Below the pieces are notes generated by a model. That model was not told the DNA's origin. It saw only the letters and a list, made by a program, of their open reading frames with translations, and searched no databases. DNA of 64,000 nucleotides, taken from assembly GCF_030848575.1 (NCBI RefSeq), contig NZ_JAVDDX010000004.1, forward strand, positions 124,001 through 188,000, given 5' to 3'. Source of the stretch: Haloarcula sp. H-GB4. GTDB taxonomy: Archaea > Halobacteriota > Halobacteria > Halobacteriales > Haloarculaceae. Made by a program: the position numbers and the translations under genes. The first letter of the stretch is position 1. Each line of letters opens with the position of its first letter. Shown piece after piece: positions 26,146 to 35,057 of the stretch.

Positions 26146-27506
26146 TAGCTGTAGTATCGGTCCAGTTCGTCCTCGACGGCTGACTTCAGTTCGGCGAGTC
26201 CCTCGTCGACGCTGACCTCGCCACTGAACAGTTCGACCGACATATCCTGAATTGTTGTCTGGACCTGTCGAGCCGGGCCGATGAGCATCCGTTTCGTCGC
26301 CGGCGTGTTCTCGGCCTGGGTCAACTGATCGAACGCGGTTCGGTACATCGGGTTCTCCGCAAACCAGCCGTCGTTTTCGAGCTGCTCAACAGCGCTCTGT
26401 CGGATCGGGTAGTAGCCAGTCCCCTTGTGCCAGGTGATCTGTGACTCCGGTCGCCCCATGAACTCAAGGAAGCTGCCGATGTCGTCTTGCCGCTCCTGTG
26501 GCAGCCCGGAGGGGACGAACCACGAGGCCCCGCCGATAACCGGGCCGGTTCGGTCGCCGTCTATCGTCGGGTAGAATGCGTTGTCGACCTCGAATCCGTT
26601 CTCCTCCGCGCCGGAGCGGATACCAGCAACTGACGCCGTCGAGGTCATCAACATAGCGGCTTTCCCGGTAAGGAATGTGGACGTTGCTTCCCCCCAGGCC
26701 TCGATTCCGGGGTTGCTGAACAGGCCGTTATCAGCCATCTCGTGCCACCACTCATACAGCGACCGGGCCGTGCTGTTGTCCGTCCGCATCGTCGTCGGCT
26801 GGCCGGCATGGCCGTTCTCGGCGTCAAGTAGCGTCTGTCCGTCGACGGAGTAGAAGTGCTCGACGAACCAGACGTGGTTCGGCCAGGTGAGCCCAGCTTC
26901 GGTGACTCCTTCGTCGACAAGCGTCTGTGAGTAGCTCCGCACTTCCTCAAGCGTTGTCGGCGGGCTATCCGGGTCGAGCCCGGCTTCTTCGAACGCTGAC
27001 CGGTTATAATAGAGAATGGCGTTGGAGTTGTTGAACGGCATCGATGTGAGCGTGTCATCGATAGTGAAAAACGAGGTCACATTCGACAGGAAGTCATCAA
27101 CCGGGTAGTCGTCGGAGAGCAAGTTTTCCACGGGCTCGACTGCGTCCGTGTCGAGGACCTGCTGGGCGAACAGACTGTCTATCTGGAAGACATCGGGGAC
27201 TTCGCCGGAATCGAGTGCGCTCAATGTGTTCGTCAGCACTCCCTCGTAGGAGTCCTGAAAAACGAGGTTGGCGTTGATACCCGTCTCGGACTGGAACTGG
27301 TCGACTAGCCCCTGCAGTGTCTCACCGTTGGTCCCACCCATGGCATGCCAGATAGTGAGACTGTCTTCGTTGACTGGCCGGACACTGGCACCGCTGCTAC
27401 TACTACACCCGGCCAGACCCACGGTCCCAACCGTGAGTGCAGTCCCCGATGCTTTCAGAACCGACCGCCGCGATACATCGTCGTACCCGCCACCACTGTG
27501 AACCAT
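26145..27506 (-). CDS. ugpB: Tat-lipoprotein substrate-binding protein, UgpB-like
   Basis: An extracellular binding protein of about 453 residues. It has the Tat signal VSRRSVLKASGTALTVGTVG and a lipobox GLAGCSSSSG, then a bacterial type-1 solute-binding fold (LTIWHAMGGTNGETLQGLVD near the start, PDVFQIDSLFAQ). ATG 27506 is preferred; a TTG five codons upstream is the only longer option. A TATA-like AAATTATAAT lies about 36 bp upstream. It heads the ugpBAEC operon. Similarity to sugar-binding proteins means the substrate is inferred from context. Confidence 0.85.
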   Translation of the reverse strand: MVHSGGGYDDVSRRSVLKASGTALTVGTVGLAGCSSSSGASVRPVNEDSLTIWHAMGGTNGETLQGLVDQFQSETGINANLVFQDSYEGVLTNTLSALDSGEVPDVFQIDSLFAQQVLDTDAVEPVENLLSDDYPVDDFLSNVTSFFTIDDTLTSMPFNNSNAILYYNRSAFEEAGLDPDSPPTTLEEVRSYSQTLVDEGVTEAGLTWPNHVWFVEHFYSVDGQTLLDAENGHAGQPTTMRTDNSTARSLYEWWHEMADNGLFSNPGIEAWGEATSTFLTGKAAMLMTSTASVAGIRSGAEENGFEVDNAFYPTIDGDRTGPVIGGASWFVPSGLPQERQDDIGSFLEFMGRPESQITWHKGTGYYPIRQSAVEQLENDGWFAENPMYRTAFDQLTQAENTPATKRMLIGPARQVQTTIQDMSVELFSGEVSVDEGLAELKSAVEDELDRYYS

Positions 27507-27795
27507 ATCCGGTGCCAGCAATGCATGAAAGATGAATGATTATAATTTCTCTCTATACTGTCCAATATGTATACAAAGGTATTGTGACAGAACAGTAGGC
27601 GCTGTCAGTTGCGATGGCGGCTCGAGAATGGCTGTCGGCCCTGAGATGCACTGCGGGAGTTTCCGTCCGGTCACGCCATATCGGAGGGGGGGCGAATTGC
27701 AGCCGCTCCGCCAGCAGACGATATTTGATAACGGCTGGCACTATTCGGCATATGCTGAACCACCCGTTAATTGTGTTATCCGCTTATCCGTCAAC

Positions 27796-28914
27796 GTGAC
27801 ACTGTTCGACGAAGCTACACTCAATGAGTTGTCGTTAGACAACCGAATCGGCCTCGCACCGATGACGCGTGTGAGCGCCACCGACGATGGCCGCGCGACC
27901 GCAGAGATGGCACAGTACTATGAGCGGTTCGCCAACGGTGGGTTCTCGTTTCTCATTACAGAGGGGACGTATCCTGACAAAGCACATAGCCAGGGGTATC
28001 TAAACCAGCCCGGACTGGCGACCGACACGCAGGCGGCGAACTGGCAGCAGGTCACCGAGACAGTTCACGACGCTGGTGTCCCGATTTTCGCCCAGCTGAT
28101 GCACGCCGGGGCACAGAGTCAGGGGAATCCACATGTCGACGGGGACCAGACGATTGCCCCGTCGGCGGTGCAACCGGAGGGAGAAAAGGCCGAAGCATAC
28201 GGTGGGAGCGGAGACTTCCCCACGCCGAAAGCAGCCACGGTCGATGAACTCACTGATATCCGCGATGCATTCGTCAACTCGGCGCAGAACGCCATCGACG
28301 CGGGGTTCGACGGTGTCGAGATTCACGGTGCGAACGGGTATCTCCTTCATGAATTCCTCTCGGCTGACTTCAACCAGCGTGACGACGAGTACGGCGGCGA
28401 ACCCGCAAATCGGGTACGCTATCCGCGTGAGGTTGTCGCTGCGATTGATGAGGCCACACCTGCCGATTTCGTCGTCGGCATCCGGGTCTCTCAGTCGACG
28501 GCCCTTGATGAAGACCACCGATGGCCCGAAGGCGAGGACGCCGCAGCGGTGTTCTTCGATGAACTGTCGGCGGCTGGGGCCGACTACATCCACGTTACTG
28601 AACCCGATGCGACCACGCCAGCGTTTGGCGACGACGGGCCGACGCTGGCCGAGGCCGCAGCCGAGCACGCCGCGGATGAGACGATCATCATTGACAACGG
28701 CGGGCTTGGCGCGCCTGACGCGGCCCGCGAGAAAGTCGATGCCGGTGCCGACCTGGTAACGCTGGCGACGAGTGCACTCCCCAATCCAGACTGGCCGGAA
28801 AAAGTCTCAAAGGGCGAGGAACTGACCGCGTTCGACCCTGCTGAGTTCCTCGCGCCATCCGCTGAACTCTCCGAGCATGAGGTCCAGACGAGCGGTGCCT
28901 CGGCCGACGACTGA
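27796..28914 (+). CDS. Old yellow enzyme family NADH:flavin oxidoreductase
   Basis: A TIM-barrel FMN oxidoreductase of 372 residues. Motifs: LAPMTRVSA near residue 19, ITEGT, FAQLMHAGAQ (about 100), EIHGANGYLLHEFLS (about 173) and FNQRDDEYGG (about 190), ending LVTLATSALPNPDWPEKVS. The open frame extends 88 codons upstream, but that part is not protein-like and the family N-terminus begins at the GTG 27796 (VTLFDEATL), so that start is used. OYE proteins reduce activated C=C bonds with NAD(P)H; the natural substrate is unknown here. Confidence 0.88.
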   Translation: MTLFDEATLNELSLDNRIGLAPMTRVSATDDGRATAEMAQYYERFANGGFSFLITEGTYPDKAHSQGYLNQPGLATDTQAANWQQVTETVHDAGVPIFAQLMHAGAQSQGNPHVDGDQTIAPSAVQPEGEKAEAYGGSGDFPTPKAATVDELTDIRDAFVNSAQNAIDAGFDGVEIHGANGYLLHEFLSADFNQRDDEYGGEPANRVRYPREVVAAIDEATPADFVVGIRVSQSTALDEDHRWPEGEDAAAVFFDELSAAGADYIHVTEPDATTPAFGDDGPTLAEAAAEHAADETIIIDNGGLGAPDAAREKVDAGADLVTLATSALPNPDWPEKVSKGEELTAFDPAEFLAPSAELSEHEVQTSGASADD

Positions 28915-29165
28915 TAGTAGTGCTGTAACTGTGTACCGGGACGACCCCTTGACGTAGTGCGGTCGGTACCGAATGGTGAGATTTGATCCTAAAAGGGTTT
29001 AACGGGGCTGTGGTGGGTGTTTTCGACCAGATGCCGAGCGAAAATTGCTTCAGATTGCTCTTCAAACGAGCGGTCTTGTTGGACTTCCAATACAGCGGCC
29101 GGATTTCGGCGACTTTTCACAGCGTTGCCACTCAGACGCCGCGCTATCACGAGTTGAAAACCTCA
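28915..29165. other. Spacer containing the end of a decayed insertion sequence
   Basis: No gene. The segment at 29100-29165, read on the minus strand, continues past the stop of a transposase remnant and contains GCGGCGTCTGAGTGGCAACG, which has counterparts at 45.29 kb and at the window start, consistent with the terminal region of the same element family. Confidence 0.4.
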
Positions 29166-29279
29166 CTATCCGATTCCGGTCTCCTTTTTCAACAGCGTCA
29201 GCGTGTTATCTACCGTCACCATCGGAGAGTGCACGTACTCACCGCTCAACTCCACCTGCACGAGTAAATCGACCGTACG
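29166..29279 (-). pseudogene. C-terminal remnant of a haloarchaeal transposase
   Basis: On the minus strand this reads TVDLLVQVELSGEYVHSP and then VDNTLTLLKKETGIG plus a stop, the C-terminus of a common haloarchaeal DDE transposase whose exact IS family I cannot name. An in-frame TGA sits just before it and nothing of the catalytic core remains. A second, longer remnant of the same protein is at 45.33-45.60 kb. Confidence 0.6.
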
Positions 29280-29384
29280 TCAATCGAGTAGTGTTGATCA
29301 GAATTGGTCGTGAACGAGACCTGCGGCCAAATTGAAACCAGACCGACAAAAAGGCATTCTACTGATCATCAGTTCCATGCAGCG

Positions 29385-29834
29385 TCAGCTGTCCCCGCTC
29401 ACCAAGCGAGACACTCCGCCCACTAACAGGATGCCCCCAGCAAGCCCAGCCACGATGCTGAGTGCATCCGTGAGAGTGCATGTCCTACATGTATTTGATA
29501 CAGTGCTTATAGCGTATATAGTCCCATTTTTTTCGACGTAGGTAGTGTCCGTAGTGTCACCTAGATAATTGAAATCTGGCGGTGACCGGTGGGTTTCGAC
29601 ACTTCCACTGATACGGAGTGTTCGGTCGAACAAGTCTTGACCCGCTGCTGATATGTTATTGTAACTGACTACTTCAGCATCGGGAGAGACTTGCGATTCA
29701 TCCGTCTCTGTGGTAAAAGCCGAATTTGTGGGCTCCGGGCCAGCAACAATAAGTAGACCGGATATAGCGAGTGCTACTACTGCAGATATGATAAGAGCCC
29801 GGCCACTGGATCGGAGTTTCGATATCGGTCTCAT
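29385..29834 (-). CDS. Two-helix membrane protein with extracytoplasmic domain
   Basis: A 149-residue protein. The first hydrophobic segment (about 13-31, LIISAVVALAISGLLIVAG) and the second near the C-terminus (about 122-142, ALSIVAGLAGGILLVGGVSR) enclose a ~90-residue outside domain containing NTCRTCT with two cysteines just before the second helix. Proteins of this plan are numerous in haloarchaea but have no assigned function. It stands alone, with AT-rich flanks on both sides. Confidence 0.7.
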   Translation of the reverse strand: MRPISKLRSSGRALIISAVVALAISGLLIVAGPEPTNSAFTTETDESQVSPDAEVVSYNNISAAGQDLFDRTLRISGSVETHRSPPDFNYLGDTTDTTYVEKNGTIYAISTVSNTCRTCTLTDALSIVAGLAGGILLVGGVSRLVSGDS

Positions 29835-30305
29835 TTTATACAGTCACTAAAGTAAATGTGTAAAACTAGAACGATATAAATCTAGCCCAAGTGATACAAT
29901 ATACCATTGAGTTTTTAATATGGGTATATTTTTGCGTTCACCGCTGGTTTAATCGATTCTCTTGTAAACATACTGAGTAGCCGATCATATCCCTGAGCAA
30001 AGTCGCGGGGTAATTGGTCCGTATGCATTGAGACAGCCAGTCTCAACTACTCCCGAACTGCGTTACAGCAGTTACTATGAGACAGTCTTCGCTCGCTTTC
30101 AGGGAGCCAGATTACACAGTACAGCGATCATAGCTGTCACCTCGTATCTGCAAGTAGCCCCGTCAGGACAGCCGTTCCCAGAGCACCGAGCACCAGTTTC
30201 ACAGTCGAATACGGACAGACTCGCGTGTAGTTCGACAGGCAAACAGTTCATTCATATGTAAAATGAGAACGACTAACTAGGACTGCTGAGACGTGAGTGG
30301 TACAG
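29835..30305. other. 471-bp AT-rich spacer, no gene
   Basis: A divergent spacer between the two-helix membrane protein and the thiolase operon. The left part is strongly AT-rich and should hold the promoter of the minus-strand gene. I saw no reading frame worth calling. Confidence 0.5.
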
Positions 30306-31475
30306 ATGCCAGAGCCAGTCATCGCGTCGGTCGGGGCTTCACCGCTCGGCCGCACGGACCTCCCGGGCCGCGACCTGTTCTCAGTGGCCCTTGCAGAGGC
30401 GTTCGGCGAACTGCCCGACCCTGCCGAGATTGTCGAGGCGGTGTACGTCGGGAACCAGTCGGAGAGCTACGAGCACCAGATCATGCACGGGACGCTACTG
30501 GCCGAGTGGGCTGGCCTCCGTCACGTCCCCGCCGAGCGGGTCGAGGGGTGTGCCGCCGCGGGTGCGCTCGCGCTACGCCATGCAGTCAAGGACGTTCGCA
30601 ACGGCGAACACGAGGCTGTGCTTGCGTGCGGCGTCGAGAAAATGACGTCTGCGGGCACCAGCGGTGCGACAGACGCGCTCTCAGCGGCGTTCGACCGCGC
30701 CATCGAGCAGCGCTCCGGCATCACCGCACCCAGCCAGTATGCACTGCTCGGCCAGCGCTATCTCCACGAAACCGACGCCACGGAACGCGACCTTGCTGAG
30801 ATCGCAGTCAAGAACCACGCCAACGCCGCTCGGAACCCCCGAGCGCAGTTCCCGAAAGAGATCGACGTAGCGACCGTGCTGGAATCGGACCCCGTCGCCC
30901 CGCCGCTGAAGCTCTACGACTGTGCGCCGGTCGGAGACGGTGCCGCGGCTGTCCTCGTAACGACTGCCGAGCTGGCGGCCGACCTCGACCAACCGCAGGT
31001 GCACGTCGCGGGCAATGGGGCTGCTGCGAACAACATCGCGGTCGCCGAGCGGGATATGACTGATATCGCGGGCGCTCGCGTTGCCACTGAGACGGCCTAC
31101 GAGGAAGCGGGCATTGACGCCGCAGCTGTCGACATCGCGGAGGTTCACGACGCGTTCACCGTCTGCGAGGCGCTGCTCGCGGAGGCCGCCGGCTTCGCTC
31201 CCGCAGGAACGGGCTATCAGAGCTACCTGTCACCAGCGGAGCGGGCTAACGGCTGGACAGACGTGCAGTTGAGCCCGAGCGGCGGACTGAAGGCCCGCGG
31301 TCACCCCATCGGCGCAACCGGGCTCCTGCAGGCGCTCGAAGCATACGAACAGCTCACGGGGGCCGCGGGAGACCGCGCGGTCGAAGGTGCCGAGACGGCC
31401 CTGTTGCTCAATGAAGGGGGTGTCGGGGACGCCGTCACCGTCAGCCACGTGCTCACGACGGCGGAGGCACCATGA
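30306..31475 (+). CDS. Archaeal thiolase-family acyltransferase
   Basis: A 389-residue thiolase. The nucleophile Cys lies in RVEGCAAAGALALRHA (about 77-92), the first His in EVHDAFTVCEAL (about 278-289) and the second in GGLKARGHPIGATG (about 323-336). The usual late Cys is absent: the C-terminal motif reads LLNEGGVGDAV. It is followed, with a 4-bp overlap, by its DUF35 partner. In archaea such pairs shuttle acetoacetyl-CoA, often with HMG-CoA synthase, which is not next to this copy. A role in fatty-acid or ketone metabolism is therefore as likely as the mevalonate route. Confidence 0.88.
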   Translation: MPEPVIASVGASPLGRTDLPGRDLFSVALAEAFGELPDPAEIVEAVYVGNQSESYEHQIMHGTLLAEWAGLRHVPAERVEGCAAAGALALRHAVKDVRNGEHEAVLACGVEKMTSAGTSGATDALSAAFDRAIEQRSGITAPSQYALLGQRYLHETDATERDLAEIAVKNHANAARNPRAQFPKEIDVATVLESDPVAPPLKLYDCAPVGDGAAAVLVTTAELAADLDQPQVHVAGNGAAANNIAVAERDMTDIAGARVATETAYEEAGIDAAAVDIAEVHDAFTVCEALLAEAAGFAPAGTGYQSYLSPAERANGWTDVQLSPSGGLKARGHPIGATGLLQALEAYEQLTGAAGDRAVEGAETALLLNEGGVGDAVTVSHVLTTAEAP

Positions 31476-31903
31476 CGGACAGCGACCTCGATGCGACCGA
31501 CCCGCGGACACTACCGGGTTTCTTCGACGCCCTCGCTGACGGTGAACTCTTGGGCGGAGTCTGTGCGGACTGTGGACAGGTCCTGTTGCCGCCGCGACCG
31601 GCCTGCTACGCCTGTGGCAGTCGCGCCGTCGATGTCGAACCGCAGTCTCGCGAGGGCCAGATCTTCTCGTACACAGCGGTCCACACGCCGCCGCCGGCAT
31701 TCGAAGCGGACGCACCCTACACGGTCGCTGTCGTGGAACTCGCGGATGGTGGCCGCCTGCTTGGGCGCGTCGCCGCCGACTACGCCGATGTCGCCATCGG
31801 TGACTCGGTCGAACTTACGGTTCGTGAGCCGACGGCCACAGAGCAGGAGGTCGCCCTCGACTACGAGACCGACTGGCCGGTCCACGTCTTCGAGCCGCGG
31901 TGA
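31472..31903 (+). CDS. Zn-ribbon/OB-fold DUF35 thiolase partner
   Basis: A 143-residue protein with a zinc ribbon CADCGQVLLPPRPACYACGS (about 31-50) and an OB-fold (about 62-125). DUF35 proteins bind archaeal thiolase and form the scaffold that channels acyl-CoA. The start overlaps the thiolase stop by 4 bp. The extra N-terminal helix (PRTLPGFFDALADGEL) is the usual one that docks to the ribbon. Confidence 0.88.
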   Translation: MTDSDLDATDPRTLPGFFDALADGELLGGVCADCGQVLLPPRPACYACGSRAVDVEPQSREGQIFSYTAVHTPPPAFEADAPYTVAVVELADGGRLLGRVAADYADVAIGDSVELTVREPTATEQEVALDYETDWPVHVFEPR

Positions 31904-31994
31904 GGGACAGGATGGTGAGACAGTGTTGGCCACTGTAACCGCTTGACGCTGCTGATGGGTGTCCGGTTATCGTCGGTTAATTCGGAGCGGTCGG

Positions 31995-33038
31995 TCAACC
32001 AATGTTTCCGTCGTCGATCTGAGACCAAGTATCCAGGCCGACGCGGAGAGCGGCTTTGAGTGCCCCGAGGACGACGGGACCGAAGAGCAGTCCCATAACC
32101 CCGAATGCGTATGCACCGCCGAGGATACCGAGGAGGATGACGGCCGGATTGAGCTTTGCGTACCTATCGACGGCGAACGGCCGAAGATAGTCGTCGGTGA
32201 GTCCAACGATGATGACGCTATAAAGGAATAACCCGACAGCAAGCAGCGGCTCGTCCGTGACATACAAGTAAACCACTGCCCCACCCCAGACAGGGATTGT
32301 TCCGATGAGTGGAACCATTGCGAGTACGATCATGATGGCCGTCCAGAACAGCGCATTCGGGACGCCAGTGGCGGCGAGTCCGACGCCGGCGACGATTCCC
32401 TGAACGATGGCAACGAAGACGTGGCCGAAGAGGACGCCCAGCATCACGTCGTCGATTTCGTCGTAAAAATCACGCTGGACGTCAACCGGAAGGGGCACCG
32501 TTTGTTGGAGCCAGTCGACCAGCTCATCGCCGTCCTTGAGAAGGTAGTAGAGCAGGAAGAGTGCTAACGCAATCCCGATGAGATGGAAGGTGACCGTACT
32601 GAACGCCTGGGTCGACCGTTCGAATATGATTGCCCCGATGTCCCGCCCTGAACTGACGATTTCTCCGGCGATGTCGACCTCGCGTCCGGTAAGTTCCTTG
32701 ATCCGTGATTCAATTATGTCAAGCTGCACCGGATCGGTGCCGAGCTCTCGGAGTACCCGATCGGCACTCTCCGCTATCGACGCGAGGACGACTACCACCG
32801 GCGCGACGACTCCGGCGACCGCCAGCGTCACGAGCGAGAGTGCAGCGACCATCGGCGAGACGTACGTTTCGAGGCGGACCTGCAGCGGATAGAGGACGTA
32901 GGCGAGGAGGACAGCACCGAGAATGTACTGGAGAAACGGCCGTATCAGCATGGCCGACAGCACAATGAGGGTGACGATGAGAGAGAGGACAAACCCCTTG
33001 CTGAGGTTCACGGCTGCGAGTTTAACGAGGGACGACAA
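31995..33038 (-). CDS. AI-2E family (PerM/UPF0118) membrane transporter
   Basis: A 347-residue membrane protein with about eight hydrophobic segments and the family features: an N-terminal three-helix set, a long middle outside loop (about 100-145), LFLLYYLLKDGDEL (about 161-174), the VPLIGTIPVWGGAVVYL region (about 245-261) and the last LLGILGGAYAFGVMGLLFGPV. Members export small molecules or act as Na+/H+ antiporters, and substrates cannot be told from sequence. It stands alone. Confidence 0.87.
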   Translation of the reverse strand: MSSLVKLAAVNLSKGFVLSLIVTLIVLSAMLIRPFLQYILGAVLLAYVLYPLQVRLETYVSPMVAALSLVTLAVAGVVAPVVVVLASIAESADRVLRELGTDPVQLDIIESRIKELTGREVDIAGEIVSSGRDIGAIIFERSTQAFSTVTFHLIGIALALFLLYYLLKDGDELVDWLQQTVPLPVDVQRDFYDEIDDVMLGVLFGHVFVAIVQGIVAGVGLAATGVPNALFWTAIMIVLAMVPLIGTIPVWGGAVVYLYVTDEPLLAVGLFLYSVIIVGLTDDYLRPFAVDRYAKLNPAVILLGILGGAYAFGVMGLLFGPVVLGALKAALRVGLDTWSQIDDGNIG

Positions 33039-33178
33039 AAAGATTCGATATCTTCACAGTATTGTCTCCGGTGTGTCAGGGCAGCCGTTAGCAATTGACC
33101 GGTGGGCGGTCCGAGCAGGATAGGAGCATCCTGGTGTCGACCTGAACATGAGAGACAGCGTCAGTGTGAGCGGAGTAA

Positions 33179-33466
33179 TTACTCGATTTCTAACGTCCCA
33201 CTGCCGCCGCCGTCCTCCCCATCAGTCTCGTCCCATTCGAGTTCGAACTCGATACTCAGTTCGGTCATGTCGCCTGCCGGACCTTCACGTTCCGCTTTGA
33301 CTTCGAAGGTCGGTTGGGCAGGGGGAGCCAGCGTTACAGTCTCAGAGCCTGCTTTCAGAGTGATATCGGCTCCGCTGTCGAGATTGTCCGCAACTTTCCG
33401 GAGGTATGATGCAATCGCTTCTCGGCTCTGGTCGCTTTCTGACTTGAACAGAACTTCTTCAGGCAT
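33179..33466 (-). CDS. Amphi-Trp domain protein
   Basis: A 95-residue acidic protein with the short amphi-Trp domain: an N-terminal VLFKSESDQSREAIASYLRK helix (about 5-24), then beta strands (ADITLKAGSETVTLAPP) and a closing strand FELEWDE. The function of this haloarchaeal family is unknown. The acidic Gly-rich C-terminus (DGEDGGGSGTLEIE) completes it. It is monocistronic. Confidence 0.8.
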   Translation of the reverse strand: MPEEVLFKSESDQSREAIASYLRKVADNLDSGADITLKAGSETVTLAPPAQPTFEVKAEREGPAGDMTELSIEFELEWDETDGEDGGGSGTLEIE

Positions 33467-33778
33467 ACAGAAGGCAATACACAGGCAGTCCCAATAAACC
33501 CGACCGCTGTACGGCTAAACCACGATCAAATTCCGGTCTCCCGTCTCTGGACAGTCGGTAAGCTTGGCGGAACACATCTCGAAAAAATCTCGTCTATTCC
33601 CAGCGCTGTGCAATCGTCTTCGCGTTGAAGTGTTCACTTTCCGACAGACAAATCGTGACAGAATCCATGTTTTACCGACTCGATATCGGCTGAGTCGGAC
33701 CAGACGACGGTCTCGTTGACCCCGTCGCAGACGAACTCACCGCCGGGTCAGCGTTGCTGTTCGGACAGGCGGAGGTAG
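33467..33778. other. Spacer, possible gene remnant
   Basis: No gene. One minus frame between about 33740 and 33620 reads EFVCDGVNETVVWSDSADIE before a stop, which looks protein-like but lacks a start and any partner, so a decayed small gene is possible. Confidence 0.3.
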
Positions 33779-34861
33779 TCACCCGGCCGCCCGATCCATC
33801 GGGTCTTCGAGTTCACCAGTAATTGCCTCGAACGCGTCTGTCGCAGTGAGGAGGCCAATGACATCGTCATCTGCCACCACGAGGGCAAGTTCCTGATTTT
33901 CGGCCTGACACCGGTCGATGAAGTCACTGATAGTCGTTTCAGCAGCGACGGTCAGCGGCGTGGTTGCCAGTTCTTCAAGCGTGGTCGCCCCCGAATCCAG
34001 CACTTCGTAGTTGTGCAACACTGTTGGCGCGTAGACAACACCCACGAACGAGTCCACTGAGTCTTCGATCAACGGAAAGCGGACGTATGGCATTCCGTCG
34101 ATCCGGTCCATGTTCGTCTCGAAGTCGTCAGTCGTCGAGAGCGCGACAATATCACTGCGATCAACCATGATCTCACTGACTGGCGTCGCGCCGATATCGA
34201 GGGCGTTGATAACTTCACTCCGTCGCTCTTCGGAGATATTGAGCCGGCTAAGTGACTCACCCATCTCGCTACGCAGTTCGGCGCGAGTAGTTGCGGGAGT
34301 GCTTTCGCCCTCCGATTCGGTCCACGAACGGGAGATTTCGACGCCGAAGAGCCCCAGCAACGCCTTGGCCACCCAGTCCGCTGCGATGATCACCGGATAC
34401 ATGAGCTTTGTCCAGGCGTACAGCGGACCCGAGCCGTATCCGGCGACGAACCTAGCACGCTCGATGCCCAGATATGTCGGTGCCTGCTCGCCGACAATAA
34501 CGTGCATGAGATTGACCACCACCAGCGCGAGAAGCACAGACAGTGTCGTGTGTCCGCCACCAGTGACGCCAACTGCACCCAGCAGAGGCTCCAGCACTGC
34601 TGTGATAGCCGGCTCAGCGACAACTCCCAGCCCGACACTGCAGATAGTGATCCCTACCTGACAGCCTGTGAGGAATATCTCCAACCGCTCGGTCATGTTC
34701 CAAGCGCGTTCAAGTCCACGGCCATTACCGAGAAACGCATCCTCTTCGAACTGCCTGACGCGGGTCATCGCGAACTCGGTCGTGACAAAGAAGCTATTTC
34801 CCAGAAGTAAGGCGACACCACCGAACAGGCGGGCCCACGTTGCCAGCGAAATAGGCATCAA
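33779..34861 (-). CDS. CNNM/CorC-type DUF21-CBS membrane protein
   Basis: A 360-residue protein with an N-terminal DUF21 membrane domain (about 1-180; FFVTTEFAMTRVRQFEED and HVIVGEQAPTYLGIERAR are typical) and a pair of CBS domains (about 225-350; VSEIMVDRSDIVALS and LALVVADDDVIGLLTATDAF). The family (CNNM/CorC/HlyC) is linked to Mg2+ or Co2+ export and resistance. No CorC_HlyC C-terminal domain follows, so the protein is short. A start at 34858 is equally possible. Confidence 0.88.
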   Translation of the reverse strand: MMPISLATWARLFGGVALLLGNSFFVTTEFAMTRVRQFEEDAFLGNGRGLERAWNMTERLEIFLTGCQVGITICSVGLGVVAEPAITAVLEPLLGAVGVTGGGHTTLSVLLALVVVNLMHVIVGEQAPTYLGIERARFVAGYGSGPLYAWTKLMYPVIIAADWVAKALLGLFGVEISRSWTESEGESTPATTRAELRSEMGESLSRLNISEERRSEVINALDIGATPVSEIMVDRSDIVALSTTDDFETNMDRIDGMPYVRFPLIEDSVDSFVGVVYAPTVLHNYEVLDSGATTLEELATTPLTVAAETTISDFIDRCQAENQELALVVADDDVIGLLTATDAFEAITGELEDPMDRAAG

Positions 34862-35057
34862 ACGCTGGTTTCTCCGGCCGTTATCTAAATCTACTGCTGC
34901 TACGACGTGGTCAGATGGCTTATGTTTGTTTCGTCAGCTTTGGATATTGAGTCCCTCGACCGCTTTCAAAAGCGGCTCACTTACCGTATCTGTGTTAGGA
35001 GAAGCGCGGGCGGAAAAATATCCGCGTGTACTTCGTACAAGTTCGTCGACAGTACGT

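Noticed and set aside
27532-27795. N-terminal extension of the old yellow enzyme frame
   Set aside because: The 88 extra codons look non-coding, and the family N-terminus starts at GTG 27796.
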